From Bradyrhizobium sp. ORS 278 (GTDB lineage: Bacteria > Pseudomonadota > Alphaproteobacteria > Rhizobiales > Xanthobacteraceae): a stretch of DNA of 64,000 nt. The notes beneath the pieces were generated by a model that saw only the letters and a program-made list of their open reading frames with translations, did no database searches and was not told the origin of the DNA. Both the position numbers and the translations under genes were made by a program. Positions within the stretch are counted from its first letter, which is position 1; every line of letters begins with the position of its first letter. This document shows positions 56,190 through 64,000 of this stretch, in pieces. The stretch covers positions 3,968,001 through 4,032,000 of the forward strand of contig NC_009445.1 of assembly GCF_000026145.1 (NCBI RefSeq). Reading direction: 5' to 3'.

Positions 56190-58343
56190 GTGTATTTGAT
56201 GATCTGGTTTTTGCTCGGAGTGTTTTTTGCGTGGATCATTGCCGAAGGGCGCGCCGTAGCGTGGGATTATTTTTTTGCCGACGCATCAATTGCTACCCCT
56301 CGGTGGTGGGCTCTTGCGATTATCGTTGTAGTCCTGCTTGGGATCTTCGCAGTCGTCTCGGACAACGCTGCCATGCCGCAGACCCTCCTGGCGCTGCGCT
56401 CGGTCTTTATCGGACCGCGCTTCGAGTGCTTCATTCTTGGCGGGCTGATCGGTACGCTTGCTCACTACAACAAGGACGGCCTCGCAGACGTGCTGCGACG
56501 ACTGACGGCAGCGACCCTCGGCGAGGAGCAGAACACCGCCTGGGCATTTCAGGCCGCGATCGCCATCCTTGGCATAGCTGCAATTGTCTTTGCAGCAAGA
56601 CCAGACTTCTTCGATTATCTTCGGTCTTTCAAGGTCGGGGGCTTCGAAGCCACCTTTGCCGAGCGAACCAACAATACTATCCGCGACACGGACTATCACC
56701 TGCGAGATCAAAGAGATCTCTTTAGTGTGGAACAGTATGCCTACTACGAACCAGAGTTCATTGACCCTGCATCACCGCGGGGACGAGCTCGGCGAATGTT
56801 CACCCGTTCTGCTCTCATCGATGAGACAGACGTAATCTCAGTCATGCTCGTTTCTAGATATTTGTGGCCTGCGATGGGTGCGATCAGTTGTTATCAATCT
56901 GCACACCAGATCGACTTGACGTCTCATGACCCGGCCGTCGCTGCCTTTTTGTATTCCTGGCAGCAACTCCTGTTGTCGATCCGCACGGGAGAGATCTGGG
57001 GTGACGATGAAAGTACGAAAGGCACCGACGTCTTCAAGCAAATCTTGACACGGATCAGAATGTCCGAGGATCGCATCGTCCGAAGCGCCGCGATGCTCAA
57101 GAGAGGCTGCCTGGATGATCTCGATAACAAGAAATCCAGCGCGGGCAACGTCCCTTCGAACGCTCCCCGCGCTGTATGTCAGCCAGGCTCCAACATCACC
57201 TTCAAGGAGATTCTCTCGAAGTCTCTTTCGGAGGCGACACCGGCGGAGAGGGATGCAGGCGATCAGGAGGTCGCGCACGACATCGAATGTCTGCAAAAGC
57301 GCTTCAAGGCGGCTCGCGCAATCCTGAAAGAGACAAATCAGGACAGCGCGCAGGTCGCCGCCGTCATCATTGTGGACTCCTACCTGACGACAGCAATTGG
57401 CGACCTGACCCTCTTGGTGTCCGGCCAGCAGAAGGAGGCGGCAAATTTTCTCACGAACATGCTCGACGACTTTCCAAAGGCCGAGGAGTTCGTAACGCCG
57501 GGCGTGATTAGCGCGTTCTACGTCATGAGTGAAGCGAAGATCGAAACACTGGCGCTTTGGCCGATCGAACCGACTCTGAGCGAGATCAACTATTCGGTGA
57601 AGGGCGTCGACATGATGCTCTCGCGCAGTGCTCGATGCCTGGAGAAGAGCGAAGATCCCCGTGGCCATCAATTGCCAGAATGCGATCTGATCTTGTCTCG
57701 CGTCGATCAGCAGACTTCGACAGATGGCAAAAGGAAGCCGCCGCGGACATACTGCAATGAAGAGCGCAGCAAGCTCTGGTGCGACATCTACGAGATATAC
57801 CTCAAGAACTCATTGATCGTCATGAGCACCAAGATCAAATACTTCAACGAGGTTGAACTGTCCGGCCGTTCGATGAGCGAGGCGTCCCGGCAGGAATGGG
57901 CAGCATCACTCGGCAAAATGATCGCTTTGTTGAGAGCGCGCCTTGAGACTGTCATCAGCAGCCCGGACAACATCCCGGCCCATGATCTCGACGAGCGGCA
58001 GAAGCGATGGCTTCCGAACCTGAATTTGACAGAGCAGCCGGATGTGCTGTTCGAGGCCGAGCAGGCCACGGCATTGAGCCTCAATCTATTCGACGGTCGT
58101 GGAGCTAGGCCCTCCGCTCAATCCTGCAATCTGTCGTTGTTCCTTTTGAATGATGCACAAGCCCTGCCCGGAAAGATCCAGAAGGCACTCGGCTTGGGAA
58201 CGGCTCAAGCCATGCGTTGGCAGCAATTGCTCAACGTCGTTGCCCAGCGGGTCGCCGCGAATTGCAGTTGGATCGACCGGCGCGGCCAGGATGGAGCCAA
58301 GGATGTAAGCATCAAGGACCCGGGCAAGGCGCCCAGCAAGTAA
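56190..58343 (+). CDS. Unrecognised multi-span membrane protein with large soluble domain, low GC
   Basis: 717 aa from a GTG at 56190, preceded by AGGAG (56176-56180); an ATG at 56097 would add 31 residues but has no clear ribosome site. Four hydrophobic spans occupy the first 140 residues (first: VYLMIWFLLGVFFAWIIA; second: LAIIVVVLLGIFAVV), followed by KVGGFEATFAERTNN and a 570-residue mostly helical soluble domain with several Cys. No catalytic motif or family recognised. Two sampled 60-base lines (56221, 57541) contain only 31 and 32 G+C, against 40 in mazG, which suggests transfer. Neighbours are a pseudogene and a 29-aa peptide. Confidence 0.75.
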   Translation: MYLMIWFLLGVFFAWIIAEGRAVAWDYFFADASIATPRWWALAIIVVVLLGIFAVVSDNAAMPQTLLALRSVFIGPRFECFILGGLIGTLAHYNKDGLADVLRRLTAATLGEEQNTAWAFQAAIAILGIAAIVFAARPDFFDYLRSFKVGGFEATFAERTNNTIRDTDYHLRDQRDLFSVEQYAYYEPEFIDPASPRGRARRMFTRSALIDETDVISVMLVSRYLWPAMGAISCYQSAHQIDLTSHDPAVAAFLYSWQQLLLSIRTGEIWGDDESTKGTDVFKQILTRIRMSEDRIVRSAAMLKRGCLDDLDNKKSSAGNVPSNAPRAVCQPGSNITFKEILSKSLSEATPAERDAGDQEVAHDIECLQKRFKAARAILKETNQDSAQVAAVIIVDSYLTTAIGDLTLLVSGQQKEAANFLTNMLDDFPKAEEFVTPGVISAFYVMSEAKIETLALWPIEPTLSEINYSVKGVDMMLSRSARCLEKSEDPRGHQLPECDLILSRVDQQTSTDGKRKPPRTYCNEERSKLWCDIYEIYLKNSLIVMSTKIKYFNEVELSGRSMSEASRQEWAASLGKMIALLRARLETVISSPDNIPAHDLDERQKRWLPNLNLTEQPDVLFEAEQATALSLNLFDGRGARPSAQSCNLSLFLLNDAQALPGKIQKALGLGTAQAMRWQQLLNVVAQRVAANCSWIDRRGQDGAKDVSIKDPGKAPSK

Positions 58344-58372
58344 CCCGAAAGCGCAAGGCCCAAAAAAGCAAG

Positions 58373-58393
58373 TAGGCCCGCGAGGCGGGCCTA
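58373..58393. terminator. Bidirectional terminator hairpin
   Basis: Perfect nine-base stem TAGGCCCGC / GCGGGCCTA with a three-base loop, between the low-GC membrane protein gene and the convergent 29-aa peptide gene. Confidence 0.85.
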
Positions 58394-58423
58394 TGGATTT
58401 CGTCGCACGATTTTTGCGCCAGA

Positions 58424-58513
58424 TCAGATCGACTTGGCCAGGGCAATGTCGGCCAAAAACACGACCGTTCCCATCGCCGCGAGAGCGTAAACGATTGCTG
58501 ACATGATTTTCAT
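58424..58513 (-). CDS. 29-aa single-span membrane peptide with its own promoter
   Basis: 29 codons: MKIMSAIVYALAAMGTVVFL then ADIALAKSI, one hydrophobic span and a basic C-terminus. On the coding strand a near-perfect ribosome site AGGAGGT lies five bases before the ATG, and a consensus-like promoter stands about 25 bases upstream. A bidirectional hairpin follows the stop. Design parallels the 29-aa peptide at 21782-21871 (FLAH versus FLAD after the span). Function unknown. Confidence 0.7.
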   Translation of the reverse strand: MKIMSAIVYALAAMGTVVFLADIALAKSI

Positions 58514-58537
58514 GGTCTACCTCCTAGGCTGTCTTTG

Positions 58538-58566
58538 AGTATAAGGTTTGGCTGGTCTTGTTTCAA
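58538..58566 (-). promoter_or_regulatory. Sigma-70-type promoter of 29-aa peptide gene
   Basis: On the minus strand: -35 TTGAAA (58566-58561), exactly 17-base spacer, -10 TATACT (58543-58538). Each box has five of six consensus bases. Expected transcript start near 58531, giving a short leader with AGGAGGT. Confidence 0.75.
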
Positions 58567-58609
58567 GCCGCGAGCAAACCAACACGAGCTGAAGGGCAGC
58601 CTGACTGGC

Positions 58610-59989
58610 TCAAGCCACCCTTGGAATACCATGATACCTCTCAACGACAATATCCCGCTTGGTCGCGTCGACGCGCACGGTCATGTCGTAGTGGCCCTCG
58701 TGCAGCTCCTTGCTGAGCACCTCGGCATTGCGGTGGAGCCAGCTGATGCCGGCGCCGTCGGCGGCGTCGATCGTCAGGTCGAGCGTCGTGCGTGCCGCCG
58801 CGAGGCGGTCTTCGATCGCCTGCAGCAGGGCGTCGACACCCTCCCCTGTCTCGGCCGACACCATGAAGCAGGGCCGCTCGGGTGGGCGGCGTGCGGCGAT
58901 GTTGGCGAGGTTCTCGCGCGCGGCGTCGTCGAGCCGGTCGATCTTGTTCCAGACCTCGATGATGGTGTCGGTCGCCTCGGGATCGATGCCGAGCTGGCTG
59001 AGCACCAGCTCGACGTCGTGCTGCTGCGCCTCCGCATCCTCATGCGACATGTCGCGGACATGCAGGATGACGTCGGCCTCCAGCACCTCCTCCAGCGTCG
59101 CGCGGAAAGCAGCGACGAGTTGCGTCGGCAGATTGGAGATGAAGCCGACGGTGTCCGACAGCATCGCCTTGCCACCATGCGGCAGGCTGATCGCGCGCAG
59201 GGTCGGATCGAGCGTCGCGAACAGCATGTCGGCGGCCTGCACGTCGGCACGCGTCAGGCGGTTGAACAGCGTCGACTTGCCGGCATTGGTGTAGCCGACC
59301 AGCGCGACCACGCGATACGGCACGCGCTGGCGGCCGGCGCGATGCAGCCGGCGCGTCGCCTGCACCTTCTTCAATTCGTTCTCGAGCCGGGTGATGCGGT
59401 CGCCGATCAGCCGGCGGTCGGCCTCGATCTGGGTCTCACCCGGGCCGCCCATGAAGCCGAAGCCGCCGCGCTGGCGCTCGAGATGGGTCCATGACCGCAC
59501 CAGGCGGCTGCGCTGATAGTTGAGATGCGCGAGCTCGACCTGCAGCGCGCCCTCCTTGGTCTTGGCGCGGCGGCCGAAGATTTCGAGGATGAGGCCGGTG
59601 CGGTCGAGCACCTTGGTGTTCCAGGCCTTCTCCAGATTGCGCTGCTGGATCGGCGACAGCGCGCAATCCATCACGACGAGCTCGGCCTCCTGGCTCGCGA
59701 TCACGCCGGCGATCTCGTCGACCTTTCCCTTGCCGAGATAGGTCGCCGGACGGATCTGTCCGATCAGCGCGAGAATGGATTCGGCGACGGTGAGATTGAT
59801 CGCGCGCGCGAGCCCCGCGGCCTCGTCGATCCGCGCCTCGACATCGCGCATTTCGGAGTGGCTGGCCGGCGCGCCGTCGTCGCCACGGCGTGTCCGCAAA
59901 TACGGGCCGACCACGATGACTCGGCCCGTTGTCTTGACGTCATCCGGCCTCGCAAGGCCGATGGTCCCATCGCGATCGCGGGGTTCCAA
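58610..59989 (-). CDS. hflX: Ribosome-associated GTPase HflX
   Basis: 459-aa GTPase that splits stalled or heat-damaged 70S ribosomes. The N-terminal HflX domain (ILALIGQIRPATYLGKGKVD; AELVVMDCALSPIQQRNLEK; GGFGFMGGPGETQIEADRRL) precedes the G domain: G1 GYTNAGKST, G3 DTVGFISNLP, G4 NKID, G5 SAETGEG. Start at 59989, 11 bases after the hfq stop, so hfq and hflX form an operon as in many proteobacteria. Confidence 0.95.
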   Translation of the reverse strand: MEPRDRDGTIGLARPDDVKTTGRVIVVGPYLRTRRGDDGAPASHSEMRDVEARIDEAAGLARAINLTVAESILALIGQIRPATYLGKGKVDEIAGVIASQEAELVVMDCALSPIQQRNLEKAWNTKVLDRTGLILEIFGRRAKTKEGALQVELAHLNYQRSRLVRSWTHLERQRGGFGFMGGPGETQIEADRRLIGDRITRLENELKKVQATRRLHRAGRQRVPYRVVALVGYTNAGKSTLFNRLTRADVQAADMLFATLDPTLRAISLPHGGKAMLSDTVGFISNLPTQLVAAFRATLEEVLEADVILHVRDMSHEDAEAQQHDVELVLSQLGIDPEATDTIIEVWNKIDRLDDAARENLANIAARRPPERPCFMVSAETGEGVDALLQAIEDRLAAARTTLDLTIDAADGAGISWLHRNAEVLSKELHEGHYDMTVRVDATKRDIVVERYHGIPRVA

Positions 59990-60000
59990 TCAGATCACTC

Positions 60001-60249
60001 TCACGCGGAGGCGTCCTCGCCGCCCTCGAACAGCTGAATCGGAGCGCCCGGCATGATGGTGGAGATCGCATGCTTGTAGACGAGCTGCGAGTGGCCGTCG
60101 CGCCGGAGCAACAGGCAGAAATTGTCGAACCATGTGACAATCCCCTGCAGTTTCACGCCGTTGACCAGGAAGATGGTGAGCGGTGTCTTGGTCTTTCGGA
60201 CGTGGTTCAGAAACGTGTCTTGTAGGTTTTGTGCGCGGTCTGCCGCCAT
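60001..60249 (-). CDS. hfq: RNA chaperone Hfq
   Basis: 82-aa Sm-like RNA chaperone. Sm1 ([40 protein letters not shown]) and Sm2 ([14 protein letters not shown]) are complete, including the proximal-site YKHA motif. It mediates sRNA-mRNA pairing. Located between ntrX and hflX on the same strand. Confidence 0.97.
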   Translation of the reverse strand: MAADRAQNLQDTFLNHVRKTKTPLTIFLVNGVKLQGIVTWFDNFCLLLRRDGHSQLVYKHAISTIMPGAPIQLFEGGEDASA

Positions 60250-60329
60250 TGTTGTTATCTCGCAGTCTTGTGCTTTTTCTTATTGGACCTGCGGCGACCC
60301 GATTGCCGGCCTCGGTGCCGTCGCGGTGA

Positions 60330-60367
60330 CCCATGATCCATTGAGATCCCCCTCGAGGGATCATGGG
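60330..60367. terminator. Long hairpin between ntrX and hfq
   Basis: Ten-base arms CCCATGATCC (60330-60339) and GGATCATGGG (60358-60367) with an inner CCCTCGAGGG palindrome. Lies in the 270-base gap after ntrX and before hfq; it may end the ntrX transcript or lie in the hfq leader. Confidence 0.6.
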
Positions 60368-60519
60368 ACGCGCGATTAGAGGACAGGCGAGCATATTAGG
60401 CAAGCCGCTTGCGTCGACCCCGGTTCCAAAACACCGGGATTCGCCCGTAAATATCCGGTGCCAGCCGAATTTTCCAATGTAAATTCGTCCAACCCGGCAA
60501 ACTTTGCCGACTGATGACC

Positions 60520-61890
60520 TCAGCCGACGCCGAGCGCCTTCAGCTTGCGATGCAGGGCCGAGCGCTCCATCCCGACGAATTCGGCGGTGCGCGAGATGTT
60601 GCCGGAGAATCGGCTGATTTGCGCGATCAGGTAATCGCGCTCGAACACCTCGCGCGCCTCGCGAAGCGGCAGGCCCATGATGTGCTCGCCATTGTTGCTG
60701 GTCGGCATCGCCGGCACCATCGAGCCGACGTCCGGCGGCAGCATGTCCGCGGTGATGATCACCTCCGGACCGCCGGCGGCCAGGATCATCACGCGCTCGA
60801 CGTTATTGCGAAGCTGGCGGACGTTGCCGGGCCAGACATGCGACTGCAGCACAGCCATCGCATCCTGGCCGATCTGCCGCTTCGGCAAGCCGGTCGTGAC
60901 CGAGATCTGGTCCATGAAGTAGTCGATCAGCTCGGGAATGTCCTCGCGCCGCTCGGATAGCGGCGGCACGCGGATCGGAACCACCGAGAGGCGGTGATAG
61001 AGATCCTCGCGGAAGCGGCCGCTGGCAATCTCCTCCTCCAGGTTCCGCGCGGTCGAGGAAATGATACGCACATCAACGTGCACTTTCGTCGTGCCGCCCG
61101 CCCGCTGGAAGGTCTGGTCGACCAGCACGCGCAGGATCTTGTTCTGGGTCTCGCGCGGCATGTCCGCGATCTCGTCGACGAACAGCGTGCCGCCATGCGC
61201 CTCCTCGAGCGCGCCAGTCTTGCGCGACTGCTCGCCGTTGGACTGCTCGATGCCGAACAGCTCCTCTTCCATCCGCTCCGGCGTGATCGCGGCGGCGTTG
61301 ATGACGACGAACGGTCCTTCCGCGCGCGGCGACTGCGCGTGCAGCGTGCGCGCAGCGAGCTCCTTGCCGGAGCCCGGAGGTCCGACGATCAGGATGCGGC
61401 TGTTGGCCTTGGCAGCGCGTTCGATGGTCTGGCGCAGCTGGTTCATCGAGGGCGAGCGTCCGGTCATCGTGCTCGCGGTCGGCGCCAGCTGCTTCAGCTC
61501 GCGCACCTCGCGCTTCAGCCGCGAATTCTCCAGCGCGCGCGTCGCGACGAGAATCAGGCGGTCAGACTTGAACGGCTTCTCGATGAAGTCATAGGCGCCG
61601 CGCTTGATCGCAGCGACCGCGGTCTCGATGTTGCCGTGGCCCGAGATCATCACGACCGGCAGATCGGGGTGGTCCTTCTTGATCTGCTCGAGCAGCTGCA
61701 GGCCGTCGAGCTTGGAGCCTTGCAGCCAGATGTCGAGGAACACGAGGTTCGGCCGGCGGCCCGCGATCTCGGCGAGCGCCGAATCGCTGTCGCGAGCCGT
61801 TCGAGTCGTGAAGCCTTCATCGTCCAGGATGCCGGCAACCAGCTCCCGGATATCGGCTTCGTCGTCGACAATGAGAATATCACTCGCCAT
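60520..61890 (-). CDS. ntrX: Nitrogen assimilation response regulator NtrX
   Basis: 456-aa NtrC-family response regulator. Receiver 1-120 with DD at 9-10 and phosphoacceptor Asp53 (VFLDIW); AAA+ domain with Walker A GPPGSGKE and Walker B-region GGTLFVDEIADMP; Fis-type helix-turn-helix at the C-terminus (ISRTAEFVGMERSALHRKLK). The sigma-54-contacting GAFTGA loop is absent between ELFGIE and GALEEAHGG, as known for alphaproteobacterial NtrX. Partner of NtrY 17 bases upstream. Confidence 0.95.
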   Translation of the reverse strand: MASDILIVDDEADIRELVAGILDDEGFTTRTARDSDSALAEIAGRRPNLVFLDIWLQGSKLDGLQLLEQIKKDHPDLPVVMISGHGNIETAVAAIKRGAYDFIEKPFKSDRLILVATRALENSRLKREVRELKQLAPTASTMTGRSPSMNQLRQTIERAAKANSRILIVGPPGSGKELAARTLHAQSPRAEGPFVVINAAAITPERMEEELFGIEQSNGEQSRKTGALEEAHGGTLFVDEIADMPRETQNKILRVLVDQTFQRAGGTTKVHVDVRIISSTARNLEEEIASGRFREDLYHRLSVVPIRVPPLSERREDIPELIDYFMDQISVTTGLPKRQIGQDAMAVLQSHVWPGNVRQLRNNVERVMILAAGGPEVIITADMLPPDVGSMVPAMPTSNNGEHIMGLPLREAREVFERDYLIAQISRFSGNISRTAEFVGMERSALHRKLKALGVG

Positions 61891-61907
61891 GGGTCACGCC
61901 TGTCTCG

Positions 61908-64000
61908 TCAGCCGCTGGTTGCGGCTTGAATCTTTGGTTGATCGTTGGTCGCTTGAGCTGTGCCGGCGGTTTCCCCGCCGGTCTCCGCCTGTCGCGAATT
62001 GTCGGGAGCAGCCGTCTGCTCCTTCACCTCGGGTTTTGCGGCCTGGCCGGACACCGCGAAACGCAGCCGCATCCAGGCGCCGCGCTGTCCGGCGCGGAAA
62101 TCGGCGGCGTCCTTGAGCTCGAGCTTGCCGCCATGGTCCTCAAGCACACGGCCGACGATCGCGAGCCCGAGGCCGGTGCCCTTGGCGCGCGTCGTGACAT
62201 AGGGCTCGAGCAGCCGCTGCCGAGCCACTTTGGGCAGGCCGATGCCGTTGTCGATCACGTCGATCAGCACGTCATCGCCTTCGCGCGCGGCGACGACATC
62301 GATGCGGCCCTTGCCGAGCTCCTCTTGCGGGACCACCTCGATCGCCTCGGTGGCGTTCTTGATGATGTTGGTCAGCGCCTGCGAGATCAGACGGCGGTCG
62401 AACTGCGCGCGCAACGGGTCCTGCTTGATGTCGGTCTCGATGTCGATCTCGGGATGGGCGACCTTCATCAGGAACACGGCCTGGCGCACCGCGTCGGCGA
62501 CATCCTCGCCTTCCATCACCGGCTTCGGCATCCGCGCGAATCGCGAGAACTCGTCGACCATTCGCCTGATGTCGTCGACCTGCCGCACGATCGTCTCGGT
62601 ACATTGCTCAAATACGGCCTTGTCCTCGGTGATGACCTTGCCGAATTTGCGGCGGATGCGCTCCGCGGACAGCTGAATTGGCGTGAGCGGATTCTTGATC
62701 TCGTGTGCGATGCGCCGCGCGACGTCGCCCCATGCCGAGGTGCGCTGCGCCGACACCAATTCAGTGATGTCGTCGAGCGTGATGATGTAGCTGTCGCGCG
62801 CCTGGTTGGTCTGCTCGGCGGTGACGCGCACCGACAGATTGCGCTCATGGCCGTCGCGCTGGATCGTGATCTGTCCCTGCACCAGCCGCTGCTTGCCCTC
62901 GCGCGCCGTCTTCATCATGTCGTCGAGCTCGGGCAGCACCTCGGACAGCGGATGATCGAGCACCTCCTGCTCGGCATGGCCGATCAGTTTCTCGGCCGAA
63001 CGGTTGAGGATGCCGACGCTGCCCGACGCATCGACGCCGATGATGCCGGCCGAGGCCGACGACAGCACGGCCTCGATGAAGCGGCGCCGGCTGTCGATTA
63101 GGTCGCTGGCGCTCACCAGCTCGTCGCGCTGAGTGCGCAGCTCCTGCGTCATCTTGTTGAAGGTCTGGCCGAGCTGGGCGAGATCGCCCTCCGAGCGATG
63201 CACCGGCACCTGGACGTGGAGGTCGCCGGTCGCGACCGTATGCGCGGCGTTCATCAGCTGCCGGATCGGCGCCACAAGCCAGTTCGCGAAGTTCAGGCCG
63301 ATTAGTACCGACGCCATCAGGATAGTGAGCGCGATGACCGCGAACATCAACGCCAGCGCCACCTGGATGCCCAGGCGGCGCGACTCGAGCTGGGTGTACT
63401 CGGCGGCGGACAGCTCGGTCTGCTTGAGCCGCTCCACCACGATCGGGTCGAGCGGACGCGCGACATACAGGAACGTGTCGTCGAACTTTCGCAGTCGGAT
63501 CACGGCGGCCACGTTGTTCTGGTCGGGCAGCACGGCGATCTCGGGCTTGTCCTCGCCGACGTTCTTCAGCATGTCCGGCGGCGGCGGCGCGTAGGTCAGC
63601 GGAATGCCGCCGGTCTCCGCCGACAGGATCGGATCGGTGTTCTTGTCGATGATCATGGCGCCCGGCAGGTTACGCGTGGCCGCGTCGGCGACGAGCATCT
63701 GCAGGAACGACTGGCGGTCCTGGTCGAACAGCAGCCGTGCATAGGAGACATCGTTTGCCATGCCAACGATGTCGCCGTAGATCAGCTGCGCGTGCGCCTG
63801 CATGTAGGCGCTGGCGATAATGCGCGAGTTCTGGATCACCTCGCGGGTTGGGCCCGAGAACAGCCGGTCCAGGCCGCGGTCGATGACGACGTTGGCGACC
63901 ATGGCCACCATCACTGCCGGCAGCACCGCGATGACCGAGAACAGGCTGACGATCTGGACGTGCAGCCGGGCCGCCGCCCGGCCCCGCCGCCGCGCCTGGA
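61908..64000 (-). CDS. ntrY: Nitrogen regulation sensor histidine kinase NtrY (truncated by window edge)
   Basis: C-terminal part of a membrane sensor kinase; the frame stays open to the window end (RRRGRAAARLHVQIVSLFSV at the upstream edge), so the start lies beyond base 64000. Visible: a membrane span, a periplasmic region, a second span (LMFAVIALTILMASVLIGLN), HAMP (NWLVAPIRQLMNAAHTVATG), PAS, H-box IAHEIKNPLTPIQLSAERIR, N-box-type QALTNIIKNATEAIE and G2 GTGLGLAI. Phosphorylates NtrX in response to nitrogen or redox state. C-terminal tail is Ala/Gln-rich. Confidence 0.95.
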   Translation of the reverse strand, partial: QARRRGRAAARLHVQIVSLFSVIAVLPAVMVAMVANVVIDRGLDRLFSGPTREVIQNSRIIASAYMQAHAQLIYGDIVGMANDVSYARLLFDQDRQSFLQMLVADAATRNLPGAMIIDKNTDPILSAETGGIPLTYAPPPPDMLKNVGEDKPEIAVLPDQNNVAAVIRLRKFDDTFLYVARPLDPIVVERLKQTELSAAEYTQLESRRLGIQVALALMFAVIALTILMASVLIGLNFANWLVAPIRQLMNAAHTVATGDLHVQVPVHRSEGDLAQLGQTFNKMTQELRTQRDELVSASDLIDSRRRFIEAVLSSASAGIIGVDASGSVGILNRSAEKLIGHAEQEVLDHPLSEVLPELDDMMKTAREGKQRLVQGQITIQRDGHERNLSVRVTAEQTNQARDSYIITLDDITELVSAQRTSAWGDVARRIAHEIKNPLTPIQLSAERIRRKFGKVITEDKAVFEQCTETIVRQVDDIRRMVDEFSRFARMPKPVMEGEDVADAVRQAVFLMKVAHPEIDIETDIKQDPLRAQFDRRLISQALTNIIKNATEAIEVVPQEELGKGRIDVVAAREGDDVLIDVIDNGIGLPKVARQRLLEPYVTTRAKGTGLGLAIVGRVLEDHGGKLELKDAADFRAGQRGAWMRLRFAVSGQAAKPEVKEQTAAPDNSRQAETGGETAGTAQATNDQPKIQAATSG

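Overview
The window looks like chromosome of a Bradyrhizobium-type alphaproteobacterium. The evidence is the ntrY-ntrX-hfq-hflX block with mazG nearby, a divergent acdR/acdS (ACC deaminase) pair, a BA14K-type secreted protein, bacteroid-type catabolic transporters, high GC (one 60-base line in mazG counts 40 G+C), and several families of palindromic intergenic repeats typical of that group. Only ntrY runs off an edge (right end).

Layout. 0-2.6 kb: pxpBCA, 5-oxoproline ring opening (minus). 2.85-4.0 kb: an RraA/HMG-aldolase-like protein and a small cupin resembling Mn-dependent (R)-hydroxynitrile lyase. 4.1-6.7 kb: DUF2147 protein, Lrp-type regulator acdR and ACC deaminase acdS. 6.7-8.1 kb: a gene-poor stretch of nested inverted repeats. 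8.1-13.0 kb: a second EF-G, a GNAT protein, the Ni/Co efflux operon rcnR-rcnA with a visible operator, and a cyclohexadienyl-dehydratase-like binding protein. 13.1-19.8 kb: two small hypotheticals, then a sugar-type ABC operon (binding protein, two permeases, ATPase) ending in a 2-hydroxyacid dehydrogenase. 20-29.6 kb: LTXXQ protein, tRNA-Ser(UGA), a 29-aa membrane peptide, rlpA, a 1094-aa autotransporter with five TIG repeats, a GNAT protein, an epoxide-hydrolase-like enzyme. 28.4-35.9 kb: dacA-tmk-holB-metG-tatD-phnP-like-ABM, tightly packed; metG carries a long histone-H1-like lysine/alanine-rich N-terminus. 36.1-40.7 kb: TRAP transporter (DctP plus fused DctQM) with an acyl-CoA synthetase. 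41.2-48.2 kb: a branched-chain/amide ABC operon (binding protein, LivH, LivM, fused LivG-LivF) flanked on both sides by paralogous membrane-anchored coiled-coil proteins. 48.3-52.8 kb: BA14K-type protein, Tat-exported GH1 glycosidase, cobalt-type nitrile hydratase alpha/beta/activator. 52.9-55.5 kb: acidic hypothetical, queC, mazG. 55.5-58.5 kb: a decayed M15 peptidase gene, a lower-GC unrecognised 717-748-aa membrane protein and a second 29-aa membrane peptide with its own clear promoter. 58.6-64 kb: hflX, hfq, ntrX, ntrY.

How the genes fit together: several clusters handle small nitrogen compounds (5-oxoproline, ACC, nitriles/cyanohydrins, branched-chain or amide substrates) and end next to the NtrYX nitrogen-related two-component system. 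Cobalt-type nitrile hydratase (with a His-rich N-terminus) and the RcnRA Ni/Co efflux system are a plausible metal-homeostasis pairing, although they are 40 kb apart. The most novel-looking items are the unrecognised low-GC membrane protein at 56.1-58.3 kb, the coiled-coil paralogue pair around the liv operon, the MetRS tail and the two 29-aa peptides.
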